41,285 nt of DNA from Oscillospiraceae bacterium (GCA_015066105.1 SVOY01000018.1:1-41285), one strand, 5' to 3'. Positions 33,244-40,603 are shown, counted from the stretch's first letter. Program-made: numbers and translations. Notes: generated by a model from the sequence alone, not told the origin.

Positions 33244-33894
33244 TTGAACAAAAGGAAGAAACGGGGTGAGCTTACGGAAAATCTGCAAAAAGAGCTTGAA
33301 AAAATCATAGAAAAAAACAAGAGGGACAAGGTTAAGCCGACATTGCTTCTTCACGCCTGCTGTGCACCCTGCAGCAGCTACTGTATTGAATACCTCAATG
33401 AGCATTTTGACATCACTCTTTTCTTTTACAACCCCAACATTCATCCTGCCGACGAGTATGAGCACCGTGTAAGCGAGCTTAAAAGGCTTGTTGCGGAAAT
33501 GGGGCTTTCAATCCCAGTGCTTGAATGTGAAAACGATACGCAAAGCTTTTACGCCCTTGCAAGGGGCAGAGAGGACGTGCGTGAGGGCGGCGCAAGATGC
33601 TTTGACTGCTACCGTCTCAGGCTTGAAAAAACGGCCGCACTTGCAAAGGAAGGGGGCTTTGATTATTTTACAACAACCCTTTCAATAAGTCCCCTTAAGA
33701 ATTCGGCAAAGCTTCGTGAAATCGGCCTTGAGCTTGAAGAAAAATACGGCGTAAAAAATCTGCCCTCAGACTTCAAAAAGAAAGAGGGCTACAAAAGAAG
33801 CATAGAGCTTTCAAAAAAATATAACCTTTACAGGCAGAATTACTGCGGCTGTGAGTATTCTAAGCAAAGCTTCGCAGTAGAGAGCAGTAAGTAG
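33244..33894 (+). CDS. queH: Epoxyqueuosine reductase QueH
   Basis: Last step of queuosine tRNA modification: reduction of epoxyqueuosine to queuosine. The vicinal Cys pair in LLHACCAPCSSYCIEYL, CFDCYRLRLEKTA and the closing NYCGCEYS supply the Fe-S and metal-binding cysteines of the DUF208/QueH family. The N-terminal start is unclear: TTG at 33244 lacks a ribosome site and coincides with the predicted transcription start, while AAAAGGAAG at 33250 has no in-frame ATG or GTG behind it; an ACG at 33274 or CTG at 33283 is possible. The C-terminal codons after YSKQ and the TAG stop are provided by a GTAGTAAG-type repeat. No other queuosine genes are in the window. Confidence 0.92.
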   Translation: MNKRKKRGELTENLQKELEKIIEKNKRDKVKPTLLLHACCAPCSSYCIEYLNEHFDITLFFYNPNIHPADEYEHRVSELKRLVAEMGLSIPVLECENDTQSFYALARGREDVREGGARCFDCYRLRLEKTAALAKEGGFDYFTTTLSISPLKNSAKLREIGLELEEKYGVKNLPSDFKKKEGYKRSIELSKKYNLYRQNYCGCEYSKQSFAVESSK

Positions 33895-33906
33895 AGAGTA
33901 GTAAGG
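33876..33906 (+). repeat. Heptamer array overlapping the end of queH
   Basis: AGTAGAGAGCAGTAAG and GTAGAGAGTAGTAAGG are degenerate GTAGTMA units. They encode the last residues of QueH and contain its TAG stop. Confidence 0.75.
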
Positions 33907-33926
33907 ATTTTAATTTTTATCAGATG

Positions 33927-33956
33927 AGAGGGACACGAAAAATGTGTCCCTCTTTA
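33927..33956 (+). terminator. Terminator after queH
   Basis: AGAGGGACAC (33927-33936) and GTGTCCCTCT (33944-33953) form a perfect 10-bp stem with a 7-base loop, followed by a short TTT. Confidence 0.7.
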
Positions 33957-33967
33957 CAGTTGCTCGT

Positions 33968-34119
33968 ACTGCTTACTACTTAATCGTAGCGACGGGGGCG
34001 TCGCTCCCTACACAAAAAAGCTGTACGTCCCTTGCCTCTCGGCCCTTGGCCCTTTAGCCCTGAAAAAAACCGCCCAAAGGGCGGTTTCCTTACTACTTAC
34101 TAATCACTACTTACTACTG
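33968..34119 (-). repeat. Compound heptamer block with embedded terminator
   Basis: Read on the minus strand from the rubrerythrin stop: GTAGTAA and GTAGTGA units (34089-34118), the GC-rich terminator (34067-34087), then GGGCTAA, GGGCCAA and GGGCCGA units (34031-34060). Near the left edge come the hairpin AGCGACG/CGTCGCT (33988-34005) and another TTACTAC pair (33968-33982). The 243-bp gap 33895-34137 contains no gene. Confidence 0.85.
34061..34087 (-). terminator. Terminator of the rubrerythrin gene, CCGCCC family
   Basis: On the minus strand AAACCGCCC/GGGCGGTTT closes a 3-base loop and is followed by TTTTTTT-C. The same stem occurs after two other genes at 37211 and 38085. Confidence 0.92.
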
Positions 34120-34137
34120 TGCCGTCAGGCACTCTTA

Positions 34138-34671
34138 TCAATAATTCTCTTTCCTTACCTCAAAGTAGCTCTGAGGATGAGCGCATACGGGACATACCTC
34201 GGGAGCCTTTTTGCCCATTACAAGGTGTCCGCAGTTGCGGCATTCCCACATGGTCTCCTCGCTCTTTTCAAATACGGCCTTCATCTCAACGTTGTTAAGA
34301 AGTGCGCGGTATCTTTCCTCATGGCTCTTTTCAATTTCTGCAACCATTCTGAATTTTGCGGCAAGCTCGGTAAAGCCTTCTTCCTCGGCATCCTTTGCAA
34401 AGCCTGCATACATATCGGTCCACTCGTAGTTTTCGCCTGCGGCGGCAGCTGCAAGGTTAGCGGCGGTGTCGCCAAGCTCACCGAGAGCCTTGAACCACAT
34501 TTTTGCGTGCTCCTTTTCGTTGTTTGCGGTTGCCTCAAAAATTGCGGCAATCTGCTGATAGCCTTCCTTTTTTGCCACGGAAGCGAAGTAGGTGTACTTG
34601 TTTCTTGCCTGTGATTCACCTGCAAAGGCCTCCATAAGATTTTTTTCGGTTTTTGTTCCTTTAAGATTCAT
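34138..34671 (-). CDS. rbr: Rubrerythrin
   Basis: 177 residues. The ferritin-like diiron domain has the EXXH pairs ([30 protein letters not shown] and [10 protein letters not shown]). A C-terminal rubredoxin domain has CRNCG and CPVCAHP. The enzyme reduces hydrogen peroxide with electrons from NADH through the rubredoxin centre and protects strict anaerobes. The length (about 180) is normal for clostridial single-gene rubrerythrins. GGAGG precedes the ATG. It has its own promoter and terminator and is divergent from the ABC-F gene. No PerR-like box is obvious in the promoter. Confidence 0.97.
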   Translation of the reverse strand: MNLKGTKTEKNLMEAFAGESQARNKYTYFASVAKKEGYQQIAAIFEATANNEKEHAKMWFKALGELGDTAANLAAAAAGENYEWTDMYAGFAKDAEEEGFTELAAKFRMVAEIEKSHEERYRALLNNVEMKAVFEKSEETMWECRNCGHLVMGKKAPEVCPVCAHPQSYFEVRKENY

Positions 34672-34706
34672 TTTTGTTTCCTCCTTTATAATTTATCTTT
34701 GTCAAA

Positions 34707-34735
34707 ATAATATCATCTTAATAAAGTTTTGTCAA
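34707..34735 (-). promoter_or_regulatory. Promoter of rubrerythrin
   Basis: A perfect TTGACA (complement of 34730-34735), 17 bp, TATTAT (complement of 34707-34712). Confidence 0.8.
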
Positions 34736-34790
34736 ATAAAATCTGCTTTATTCTTACAGATTTTATGCAGGTAAAAATAGCGATAAAAGG

Positions 34791-34819
34791 TTGAACAAAG
34801 GTTAATAATATGGTATTAT
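34791..34819 (+). promoter_or_regulatory. Promoter of the ABC-F/phosphatase pair
   Basis: TTGAAC (34791-34796), 17 bp, TATTAT (34814-34819) with an extended TGG before it. Confidence 0.75.
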
Positions 34820-34862
34820 ATTAAAGTATGCGAAAAAATGTTAAAGAGAGGTTTGCTGTTTA

Positions 34863-36464
34863 ATGATAAGTACAAACAACGTTACTCTGCAATACGGCGG
34901 CAGAGAGCTTTTTAAAAGCGTTTCCATCAATTTTACAAAGGGCAACTGCTACGGTCTCATCGGCGCAAACGGAGCAGGTAAAAGCACCTTCCTTAAAATT
35001 CTTTCGGGAGAAATTGAGCCCAACAAGGGCTATGTTACCGTAACTCCCGGCGAAAGGCTTTCTGTTTTGAAGCAGGACCACTATGCCTATGACGAATATG
35101 ACGTAATAAGAACGGTGCTTATGGGTAACCCCAAGCTTGTTGAAATTATGGATGCCAAGGAGGAGCTTTACTCAAAGGAGGAGTTTACCGAGGAGGACGG
35201 CATAAGAATCAGTGAGCTTGAAGAGGAGTTTGCCGAAATGGACGGCTGGAGTGCCGAAAGTGATGCGGAAATTCTTCTCAACGCCCTGGGTATTCACAAC
35301 GAGTTCCACTATATGCTTATGAAGGATCTGAGCGGTGACCAAAAGGTTAAGGTGCTTCTTGCTCAGGCACTTTTCGGCAACCCTGATATTCTTCTTCTTG
35401 ACGAGCCCACCAACCACCTTGATGTTGCGGCAATAAACTGGCTTGAAGAGTTTCTGATGAATTTTGAAAACACCGTTATCGTTGTCAGCCACGACAGACA
35501 CTTCCTTAACAAGGTCTGCACCCATATTGCTGACTGCGACTTCGGCAAAATCACAATGTATGTGGGCAACTACGATTTCTGGTACGAGTATACGCAGATG
35601 GCACAGCGTCAGATGCGTGAGCAGAACAAAAAGACCGAGGCTAAAATGAAGGAGCTTCAGGAGTTTATTGCACGCTTCAGTGCCAATGCTTCAAAATCAA
35701 AGCAGGCAACAAGCCGTAAAAAGCTGCTTGATAACCTTGTTCTTGAGGATATGCCCGTTTCCTCAAGACGCTTCCCCTTTGTTGAGTTCAAGCCCGACAG
35801 AGAAATCGGCAATGATATGCTTATGGTAGAGGGCCTTACCAAAACCGTAGGCGACAGAAAGGTGCTTGACAACGTTTCCTTCACAATAAGACCCAACGAA
35901 AAGGTTGCCTTTGTAGGCACCGATGCCGTTGCAAAAACCACTCTTTTCAAAATTCTTATGGGTGAGCTTGAGCCTGATGAGGGCAGCTTCAAATGGGGCG
36001 TTACCACGTCGCAGGCCTATTTCCCTGCCGATAACTCCGCCTTTTTTGACGGCGTTGAGGACAGCCTCATTGACTGGGTGAGAAACTATTCAGATTTGCA
36101 GTTTGAAACAGATGTAAGAGGCTGGCTCGGCAGACTTATGTTCTCGGGCGAAGAGGCAACAAAAAAGGCAAAGGTGCTTTCCGGCGGCGAAAGAGTGCGT
36201 TGTATGCTTTGCAAAATGATGCTCTCGGGTGCAAATGTGCTTATTCTTGATGAGCCCACCAACCACCTTGACCTTGAATCAATTACAGCGCTCAACAATG
36301 CCCTGATAAAATTCAAGGGTGCACTGCTTTTCACCTCACACGACCATCAGTTTGTTCAGTCAATCGCTGACAGAATTATTGAAATCCGTCCCGACGGACT
36401 TTACGATCGCAAGGAAACCTACGACGAATTCCTTGAAAACAACGAGCTTCTTATCACAAAATAA
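34863..36464 (+). CDS. ABC-F family ATPase (YkpA/YbiT-like)
   Basis: 533 residues, two ATPase domains and no membrane segment. Such proteins bind the ribosomal E site and rescue or protect translation. Domain 1: IGANGAGKSTF, signature LSGDQKVKVLL (second Gly is Asp), LLLDEPTNHLD, VSHDRHF. The interdomain linker (about 235-300) is charged and helical. Domain 2: Walker A FVGTDAVAKTTLF, in which the usual GxGK Gly is Ala, signature LSGGERVRCML, LILDEPTNHLD, FTSHDHQF. A loosened second P-loop is familiar in this clostridial subgroup as far as I remember. There is no antibiotic-resistance-type long linker, so it is probably a housekeeping factor. It is followed after 13 bases by the phosphatase gene. 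Confidence 0.9.
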   Translation: MISTNNVTLQYGGRELFKSVSINFTKGNCYGLIGANGAGKSTFLKILSGEIEPNKGYVTVTPGERLSVLKQDHYAYDEYDVIRTVLMGNPKLVEIMDAKEELYSKEEFTEEDGIRISELEEEFAEMDGWSAESDAEILLNALGIHNEFHYMLMKDLSGDQKVKVLLAQALFGNPDILLLDEPTNHLDVAAINWLEEFLMNFENTVIVVSHDRHFLNKVCTHIADCDFGKITMYVGNYDFWYEYTQMAQRQMREQNKKTEAKMKELQEFIARFSANASKSKQATSRKKLLDNLVLEDMPVSSRRFPFVEFKPDREIGNDMLMVEGLTKTVGDRKVLDNVSFTIRPNEKVAFVGTDAVAKTTLFKILMGELEPDEGSFKWGVTTSQAYFPADNSAFFDGVEDSLIDWVRNYSDLQFETDVRGWLGRLMFSGEEATKKAKVLSGGERVRCMLCKMMLSGANVLILDEPTNHLDLESITALNNALIKFKGALLFTSHDHQFVQSIADRIIEIRPDGLYDRKETYDEFLENNELLITK

Positions 36465-36477
36465 AAGGAGAGCAATT

Positions 36478-37173
36478 ATGATTTATGTAATGGGTGACAT
36501 TCACGGCTGTAAGGAAAAGTACGATGAAATGCTGCTTAAGCTCAGCCCCACAGAGCAGGATGCCGTTTTTGTGCTCGGCGACGTGATTGACGTGGGTGAC
36601 GACGGTATTGAAATACTTAACGATATGATGTACCGTGCAAATATTTATCCCGTCCTCGGCGAAAGGGAGTATTACGCAAAAAAATATCTGCCCCTCATTG
36701 CAGAAAAGGGCAGCAAGGAAAAGGCTCTTGAAGCTCTTGACGGTGAGGACAAGGCGGAGCTTGCAAGGTGGCTTTCAATGAAAAGCGAAAAAACAATCGA
36801 GGACTTTTTAAAGCTTGAAAAAGAGCACAGAGAGGCAATTCTCGAATTCCTTGAGGAGTTTGCTGACTTTGAAGAGCTTGAGTGCATGGGTAAGCGCTTT
36901 ATTCTCACTCATGCCGGTATAAGATATCACGACGAGAGAGACCTTTACGAGCACGAAACAGAGGATTTTGTTTTTGCCGAAACGGATTACAACAAAATTT
37001 ACTTTCCCGATGCTTATCTCGTAACGGGTCACACTCCCACGGTTGCCATAGGCAAGGAGTATGCAGGCAAGGTTTACGCAAAAAAGAGACACCTTGCACT
37101 TGACTGCGGTGCCGCCTTTGGCGGAAGGCTTGCGGCGGTGTGCCTTGACACGCTTAAGGTGAGCTATTGCTGA
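36478..37173 (+). CDS. PPP-family-like metallophosphatase with altered GNHE motif
   Basis: 231 residues from the ATG at 36478, preceded by AAAAGGAG; an in-frame extension to 36319 overlaps the ABC-F gene and is not credible. It shows MGDIHG, LGDVIDVGDDG (instead of GDxVDRGP), LTHAGI and TGHTP, in the order of ApaH/PrpA-type serine/threonine or dinucleotide phosphatases. The metal-binding GNHE appears as VLGEREYY: the Asn ligand and the catalytic His are Glu and Arg. A long charged helical insert (about 75-125) replaces the usual cap. It may have lost activity, use another mechanism, or act by binding. It is in an operon with ABC-F and followed by a repeat-terminator module. Confidence 0.82.
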   Translation: MIYVMGDIHGCKEKYDEMLLKLSPTEQDAVFVLGDVIDVGDDGIEILNDMMYRANIYPVLGEREYYAKKYLPLIAEKGSKEKALEALDGEDKAELARWLSMKSEKTIEDFLKLEKEHREAILEFLEEFADFEELECMGKRFILTHAGIRYHDERDLYEHETEDFVFAETDYNKIYFPDAYLVTGHTPTVAIGKEYAGKVYAKKRHLALDCGAAFGGRLAAVCLDTLKVSYC

Positions 37174-37179
37174 GTTAAA

Positions 37180-37266
37180 GTAGTCAGTAGTTAGTAGTCA
37201 GTAGTCAGGAAACCGCCCTTCGGGGCGGTTTTTAATTCGCAATTCGCAATGCGCAATCGCGTGCGA
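37180..37266 (+). repeat. Composite post-gene module (array, terminator, array), copy 1
   Basis: Right after the phosphatase stop: four GTAGTCA/GTAGTTA units (37180-37209), the CCGCCC terminator (37211-37233), then period-7 AATTCGC, AATTCGC, AATGCGC and AATCGCG (37234-37261). The same order and near-identical sequence follow the PAP2 gene on the other strand (38057-38127). Confidence 0.9.
37211..37234 (+). terminator. Terminator of the ABC-F/phosphatase operon, CCGCCC family
   Basis: AACCGCCC (37211-37218), TTCG-type loop, GGGCGGTT (37223-37230), then TTT. Confidence 0.9.
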
Positions 37267-37318
37267 GGCTTCGGGTAAAGGAAAGTGCTTTGCCGCAACA
37301 TAAATCAGATACTTAAGA

Positions 37319-37357
37319 TGAAAAAACCACCGTCGGGTCTGTGAAAATCCGACGGTG
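37319..37357 (-). terminator. Terminator of the small membrane protein gene
   Basis: CACCGTCGG (37328-37336) and CCGACGGTG (37349-37357) form a perfect 9-bp stem; TTTTTT follows on the minus strand. Confidence 0.88.
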
Positions 37358-37374
37358 TAATTTTATATCCGAAA

Positions 37375-37782
37375 TTATCTTATCTTTTCCTCTGCTTTGA
37401 AAAGCGGGAGCAGGCTTAACACTATAACTGCGAGTGATATTGCAAGCTCAGCAATATTACAGCTTAAGCTTTCTGCAAAGCTGTATGTCCAGGAGTAAGC
37501 AATTAAAAAGAAAATCACAGGCAGATTTAAAAGAGTAAGATAAAACAGCTTTGACATCCTGAATTTAACAAATGAAGCAATGAAGAAAATCAGAAATGAT
37601 ACAAAGCCGATAAGCAATCCGTAGAAGCACCAGCCTATCATTGCGTCGTTGTTGAAGTCAAAAGGACAGCCCCGGGGCTCCTTAATAACAAGGAAATAAT
37701 CAGCAATGTTAAAAACAAGGATGCTTAACGGATAAAGCCAGCCGAGAAGATAAATAGCCGATAAAATGTATTTCTTTTTCAT
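37375..37782 (-). CDS. Small four-helix membrane protein, unknown
   Basis: 135 residues from the ATG at 37782, which has AAAGGAG eight bases before it; the ORF extends upstream to 37827 without a ribosome site. Four transmembrane helices are evident (e.g. YILSAIYLLGWLYPLSILVF, FYGLLIGFVSFLIFFIASFV). An extracellular loop holds KEPRGCPFDFNND. The C-terminal residues are charged. No family recognised. It is compositionally more AT-rich than its neighbours and stands alone, flanked on both sides by repeat modules, so recent acquisition is possible. The 345-bp gap 37783-38127 holds only repeats and a hairpin. Confidence 0.7.
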   Translation of the reverse strand: MKKKYILSAIYLLGWLYPLSILVFNIADYFLVIKEPRGCPFDFNNDAMIGWCFYGLLIGFVSFLIFFIASFVKFRMSKLFYLTLLNLPVIFFLIAYSWTYSFAESLSCNIAELAISLAVIVLSLLPLFKAEEKIR

Positions 37783-38033
37783 ACCGTTCACTCCTTTTGT
37801 TTTTTTGTAAAAGCAAAGGCTTTTCACACTTTAAGGTTAGCACAAAGGATAAACATATGTCAACAAAAGAGAGCTTGAAAAAGGCGCAACAATCTGTTGC
37901 ATAGTAAAAAACTGCCCCAAATTTTCTTGCTGTTTACTACTTATTTTCCCGTCTCACTTCCGGCAATTCCGTCCCGACATTCGCCGCCGCTACAAAGTGG
38001 TTTAAGCATATCTGTACGGGTTAGTATGTGTTT

Positions 38034-38053
38034 CCTCTCCCTTGAGGGAGAGG
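38034..38053. repeat. Perfect 8-bp hairpin in repeat-rich gap
   Basis: CCTCTCCC-TTGA-GGGAGAGG. It shares its arms with the outer part of the structured repeat at 27706. Confidence 0.6.
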
Positions 38054-38056
38054 GAT

Positions 38057-38127
38057 AATTGCGCATTGCGAATTGCGAATTAAAAAAACCGCCCACGAAG
38101 GGCGGTTTTCTGACTACTGACTACTAA
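38057..38127 (-). repeat. Composite post-gene module, copy 2
   Basis: Read on the minus strand from the PAP2 stop: GTAGTCA units (38111-38125), terminator (38082-38109), then AATTCGC, AATTCGC, AATGCGC and AAT (38057-38082). It mirrors the module at 37180 base for base in most positions although the neighbouring genes are unrelated. Confidence 0.9.
38082..38109 (-). terminator. Terminator of the PAP2 gene, CCGCCC family
   Basis: AAAACCGCCC/GGGCGGTTTT with a 5-base loop, followed on the minus strand by TTTTTTT (with the stem's own Ts). Confidence 0.93.
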
Positions 38128-39207
38128 TCAGGCCTTTTTCTTAAGCTTGCCTGCAACTGCATTGAAGGCCTTTTCGAAATAGGGGAAAACAAGCTTGACA
38201 ATGCCTGCGGCAATGAATGCATAAATGAGTGCAACGATTGCTGCGGCGATAACGTCTGTGCAGTAATGCACCTCAACATAAATGCGGCTGAAGCCCATAA
38301 GTGCTGCAAAGAAGGTCATGGGGATACCGATTTTCCTGTTGTAGATAAGAATTGCAAAGGCTGCCGCAAAGGCGGATGAGGTGTGGCCTGAGGGGAAGGA
38401 GAAGCTTGAGGGAGCGTGAACAAACCAGGGGAATACATACTTTGCGTTTTCGCCGCCCCATGCTGCGTATGCCTCGGGGTCAATGTTGAAAAGGTGTAAG
38501 GGTCTGGGTCTTGCAAAAAGGTCCTTGAGGATGATGTTGTTGCAAAGGAGCATAACAACAAGAGCCGTAAGGATTGCAAAGCCTATCTTGCGGTACTTCT
38601 TTGTGAAGAGGAGCACAATACCCATAGCAATGAAGATGATGCCTTCGTCACCGAGAGTTGTGATTGTAACCATAATAGCGGTCATAAATCTGTTCTGGAG
38701 ACCCTGTACCCACTCAAAAACTGCAAGGTCAAAGCCGAGGAACTTGTTGAAAAGTGCCTTGTACTTGTAAACCTGCTCAACACGAAGGCTGTATTCTACG
38801 CCCTCGGGGGCATTGGCCTCGTCAGCGGCAACAACGTTTACCGTATATGTACCGTTGATGTCCTCACAGGCATAGGTCTTCCACTTGGGAAGCTCGCCCT
38901 CGCTGTCGGGGGCAGCGGTGGTTGAACGAAGCACGTTGCCCTCTGCGTCGCAGATTTCAACAATCCAGCCACCCTTGATTTCTTCTGCAGCTGCATCTGA
39001 TTCGATAGCAAAGGTTACATAGCCGGTGTCACCCTCGTTTGTGTAGGTGAAGGTGTCCTTTTCCTTTGCACTTTCAAGCACGTTTACATAGCTTTCGCCA
39101 AGCTCAACTGCGTTTTCCGCAGGGTCAGCGGCCGCTGAGGCACCGAAGCTGAAAACAAGTGAAAGCATCAAAATCAGTGCAAGAACAACCGATAACTTTC
39201 TTTTCAT
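38128..39207 (-). CDS. PAP2 phosphatase with signal peptide and extracellular beta-sandwich domain
   Basis: 359 residues from the ATG at 39207. A signal peptide (VVLALILMLSLVFSFGASAA) leads to an extracellular domain of about 130 residues rich in strands (GGWIVEICDAEGNVLRS, GTYTVNVVAADEAN), resembling pre-peptidase C-terminal (PPC) domains. Then comes a five- to six-helix PAP2 domain with the three catalytic motifs KDLFARPRP, PSGHTSS and SRIYVEVHYCTDV. PAP2 enzymes dephosphorylate lipid phosphates such as undecaprenyl pyrophosphate or phosphatidate on the outer face. The N-terminal domain is unusual for PAP2 and may bind wall polymer or substrate. Single gene; its stop codon lies in a GTAGTCA array. 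Confidence 0.88.
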   Translation of the reverse strand: MKRKLSVVLALILMLSLVFSFGASAAADPAENAVELGESYVNVLESAKEKDTFTYTNEGDTGYVTFAIESDAAAEEIKGGWIVEICDAEGNVLRSTTAAPDSEGELPKWKTYACEDINGTYTVNVVAADEANAPEGVEYSLRVEQVYKYKALFNKFLGFDLAVFEWVQGLQNRFMTAIMVTITTLGDEGIIFIAMGIVLLFTKKYRKIGFAILTALVVMLLCNNIILKDLFARPRPLHLFNIDPEAYAAWGGENAKYVFPWFVHAPSSFSFPSGHTSSAFAAAFAILIYNRKIGIPMTFFAALMGFSRIYVEVHYCTDVIAAAIVALIYAFIAAGIVKLVFPYFEKAFNAVAGKLKKKA

Positions 39208-39309
39208 AAATATAATCCTACTTTCTGTAATATAATTTAAGCCTTGCGGCATTATTACCTTTCTGAGGGTGAGATTGAATAACTGAGGGGTGCTTACTGC
39301 CGTGTGAAA

Positions 39310-39777
39310 TTACCAACAGCTTTTATGCTCTGCTTCAAAGCTTCCCCCGCAGAATTCAATAACACAGTATTTTCCGTCGCAGAGTGCGCCGGGGTTTACG
39401 GCCGTTACACCGCTTGTGGCCTCGGTCACGCTTTTTGCAACATGGGTGTGGCCGTAGAGTGCAAGCGAGGCATTTACCGAAGCGGCTTTTTTGTACAGAT
39501 AAAAAAGCGTGGTCCTCACATCAATTTTGTCGCCGTGAGTGGCAAACACCGTGACTCCGTCAAAATACCTGTAAGCCTCGGTGCTTACGTTGTAAGACCA
39601 GTCGTTGTTACCCTTAACAACGGTGAAGCGCTTTTCGGGATAAAATTCCTTTGCCCATTCAATGTCGCTGAGTCCGTCGCCCAGGAAGATTACCTCTTTG
39701 CAGTCAGGCTCTTTTGAAAGCATACGGTCAACAAGCTCTTTTCTTCCGTGAGAATCGGAAAACACAAGCACCTTCAT
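39310..39777 (-). CDS. YfcE/MJ0936-type phosphodiesterase
   Basis: 155 residues, the normal short length of this metallophosphoesterase family. It has FSDSHG (DxH), FLGDGLSD, VKGNNDW (the GNHD position carries GNND, as is usual in this family), FATHGDK and YGHTHVAK. Members hydrolyse phosphodiesters in vitro; the cellular substrate is unclear. The C-terminal residues (EAEHKSCW) are not conserved. It lies downstream of and divergent from the small-gene trio, and codirectional with the PAP2 gene about 100 bases away. Confidence 0.9.
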   Translation of the reverse strand: MKVLVFSDSHGRKELVDRMLSKEPDCKEVIFLGDGLSDIEWAKEFYPEKRFTVVKGNNDWSYNVSTEAYRYFDGVTVFATHGDKIDVRTTLFYLYKKAASVNASLALYGHTHVAKSVTEATSGVTAVNPGALCDGKYCVIEFCGGSFEAEHKSCW

Positions 39778-39849
39778 TCATAAAAACCTGCCCTTCACCA
39801 TATTTATTTAATACAAAGATTATATTATCACAAGTCAGGTGGTTTTTCA

Positions 39850-40104
39850 ATGCAAAATGATACAAAACTTTCCGCAGAAGCCTTAAATTCTCTTATGGCA
39901 CTTGCCAAAAGCGGAAGGGACGGCCGTGAAAGCGTTAAAAGCATACTGAACAACAGCTTGAACGACAGTCAGAAAAAAGCTCTCGGGCAGATAATGTCTG
40001 ACCCGCAGAAGCTCAGGCAGCTGCTTTCAAGCCCCGAGGCAAGGGCGGTTATGGATAAATTAGGCGGAAAAAAGCAGGGAGACAACGGAAATGGACCCGC
40101 CTGA
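39850..40104 (+). CDS. Small cytoplasmic protein A of a three-gene locus
   Basis: 84 residues, all helical and charged (SLMALAKSGRDGRESVKSIL, then PQKLRQLLSSPEARAVMDKL), with no signal peptide. The ribosome site AGGTGG is moderate. It overlaps the next gene by 14 bases, so translation is coupled. The family is not known to me, though clostridial genomes carry similar tiny helical proteins next to one of type B. Confidence 0.65.
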   Translation: MQNDTKLSAEALNSLMALAKSGRDGRESVKSILNNSLNDSQKKALGQIMSDPQKLRQLLSSPEARAVMDKLGGKKQGDNGNGPA

Positions 40105-40438
40105 TTTCAATTTTGAAGGCATAAATATTGAAGAAATTCTCGGCAGCCTTTCGCCCGGGGATTTTGAAAGGCTGAGCAGTCTTGCGGGTCAGTTTACGGG
40201 CCGTGAAAAGGAAGAGGAGAACTGTCAGGGCGAAAGGGGAGACTTCAACATTGACCCCGATATGCTTTTTAAGCTTATGGATATAATGCAAAAGCTCAAC
40301 TCTCGGGGCAATGACCCCCGCTGTAATCTTATAACGGCGTTAAAGCCCCTGCTTTCACCGCAAAGGAGACACAAAGCGGATACGGCTATTGAGCTTTTAA
40401 GGCTGATGAGTATATTTTCCTTGTTCGGTACGGAGTGA
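40091..40438 (+). CDS. Small cytoplasmic protein B of a three-gene locus
   Basis: 115 residues. The N-terminal half is acidic and probably disordered. The C-terminal half holds a helical unit, LFKLMDIMQKLNSRGNDPRC, then ITALKPLLSPQRRHKADTAI with a final RLMSIFSLFG. This KPLLS-RR-KxDxAI pattern recurs in clostridial proteins of unknown role, in my memory often near sporulation genes; I cannot confirm this here. The ATG at 40091 is inside gene A (GGAAATGG), so expression depends on gene A. Confidence 0.65.
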   Translation: MDPPDFNFEGINIEEILGSLSPGDFERLSSLAGQFTGREKEEENCQGERGDFNIDPDMLFKLMDIMQKLNSRGNDPRCNLITALKPLLSPQRRHKADTAIELLRLMSIFSLFGTE

Positions 40439-40443
40439 GCAGA

Positions 40444-40545
40444 ATGGACAGAGACACCGCCCTTATACTTGCACTTGTTATAATACTGATGCAGGATGGC
40501 GGCGATATGTGGCTTCTGCTCGCCCTTTTGTATATACTGTCTTGA
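40444..40545 (+). CDS. 33-residue single-helix membrane peptide
   Basis: ATG at 40444 is 5 bases after the stop of gene B, with GGAGTGAG in that stop region as ribosome site. The product begins MDRDTALILALVIILM, continues through QDGGD and ends WLLLALLYILS, giving two hydrophobic stretches around an acidic turn. A hairpin-like or single-pass membrane microprotein is likely. Its stop TGA lies in the -35 box of the next promoter. It is too short for most gene callers. Confidence 0.6.
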   Translation: MDRDTALILALVIILMQDGGDMWLLLALLYILS

Positions 40546-40570
40546 CAATTCGCCGGCTTTACTTTATGAT
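40542..40570 (+). promoter_or_regulatory. Promoter of the TSCPD gene
   Basis: TTGACA (40542-40547), 17 bp, TATGAT (40565-40570). As at 28567, the TGA of TTGACA is the stop codon of the gene before. Confidence 0.8.
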
Positions 40571-40603
40571 AATAGTCAAATGAAACTGAAAGGAAAAGAA
40601 ATT

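Noticed and set aside
33063..33329. N-terminal extension of the zinc-ribbon/TPR-like protein
   Set aside because: No ribosome site, composition unlike protein, and it would run across the divergent promoter of queH; the TTG at 33062 has GGGAGG at ideal distance.
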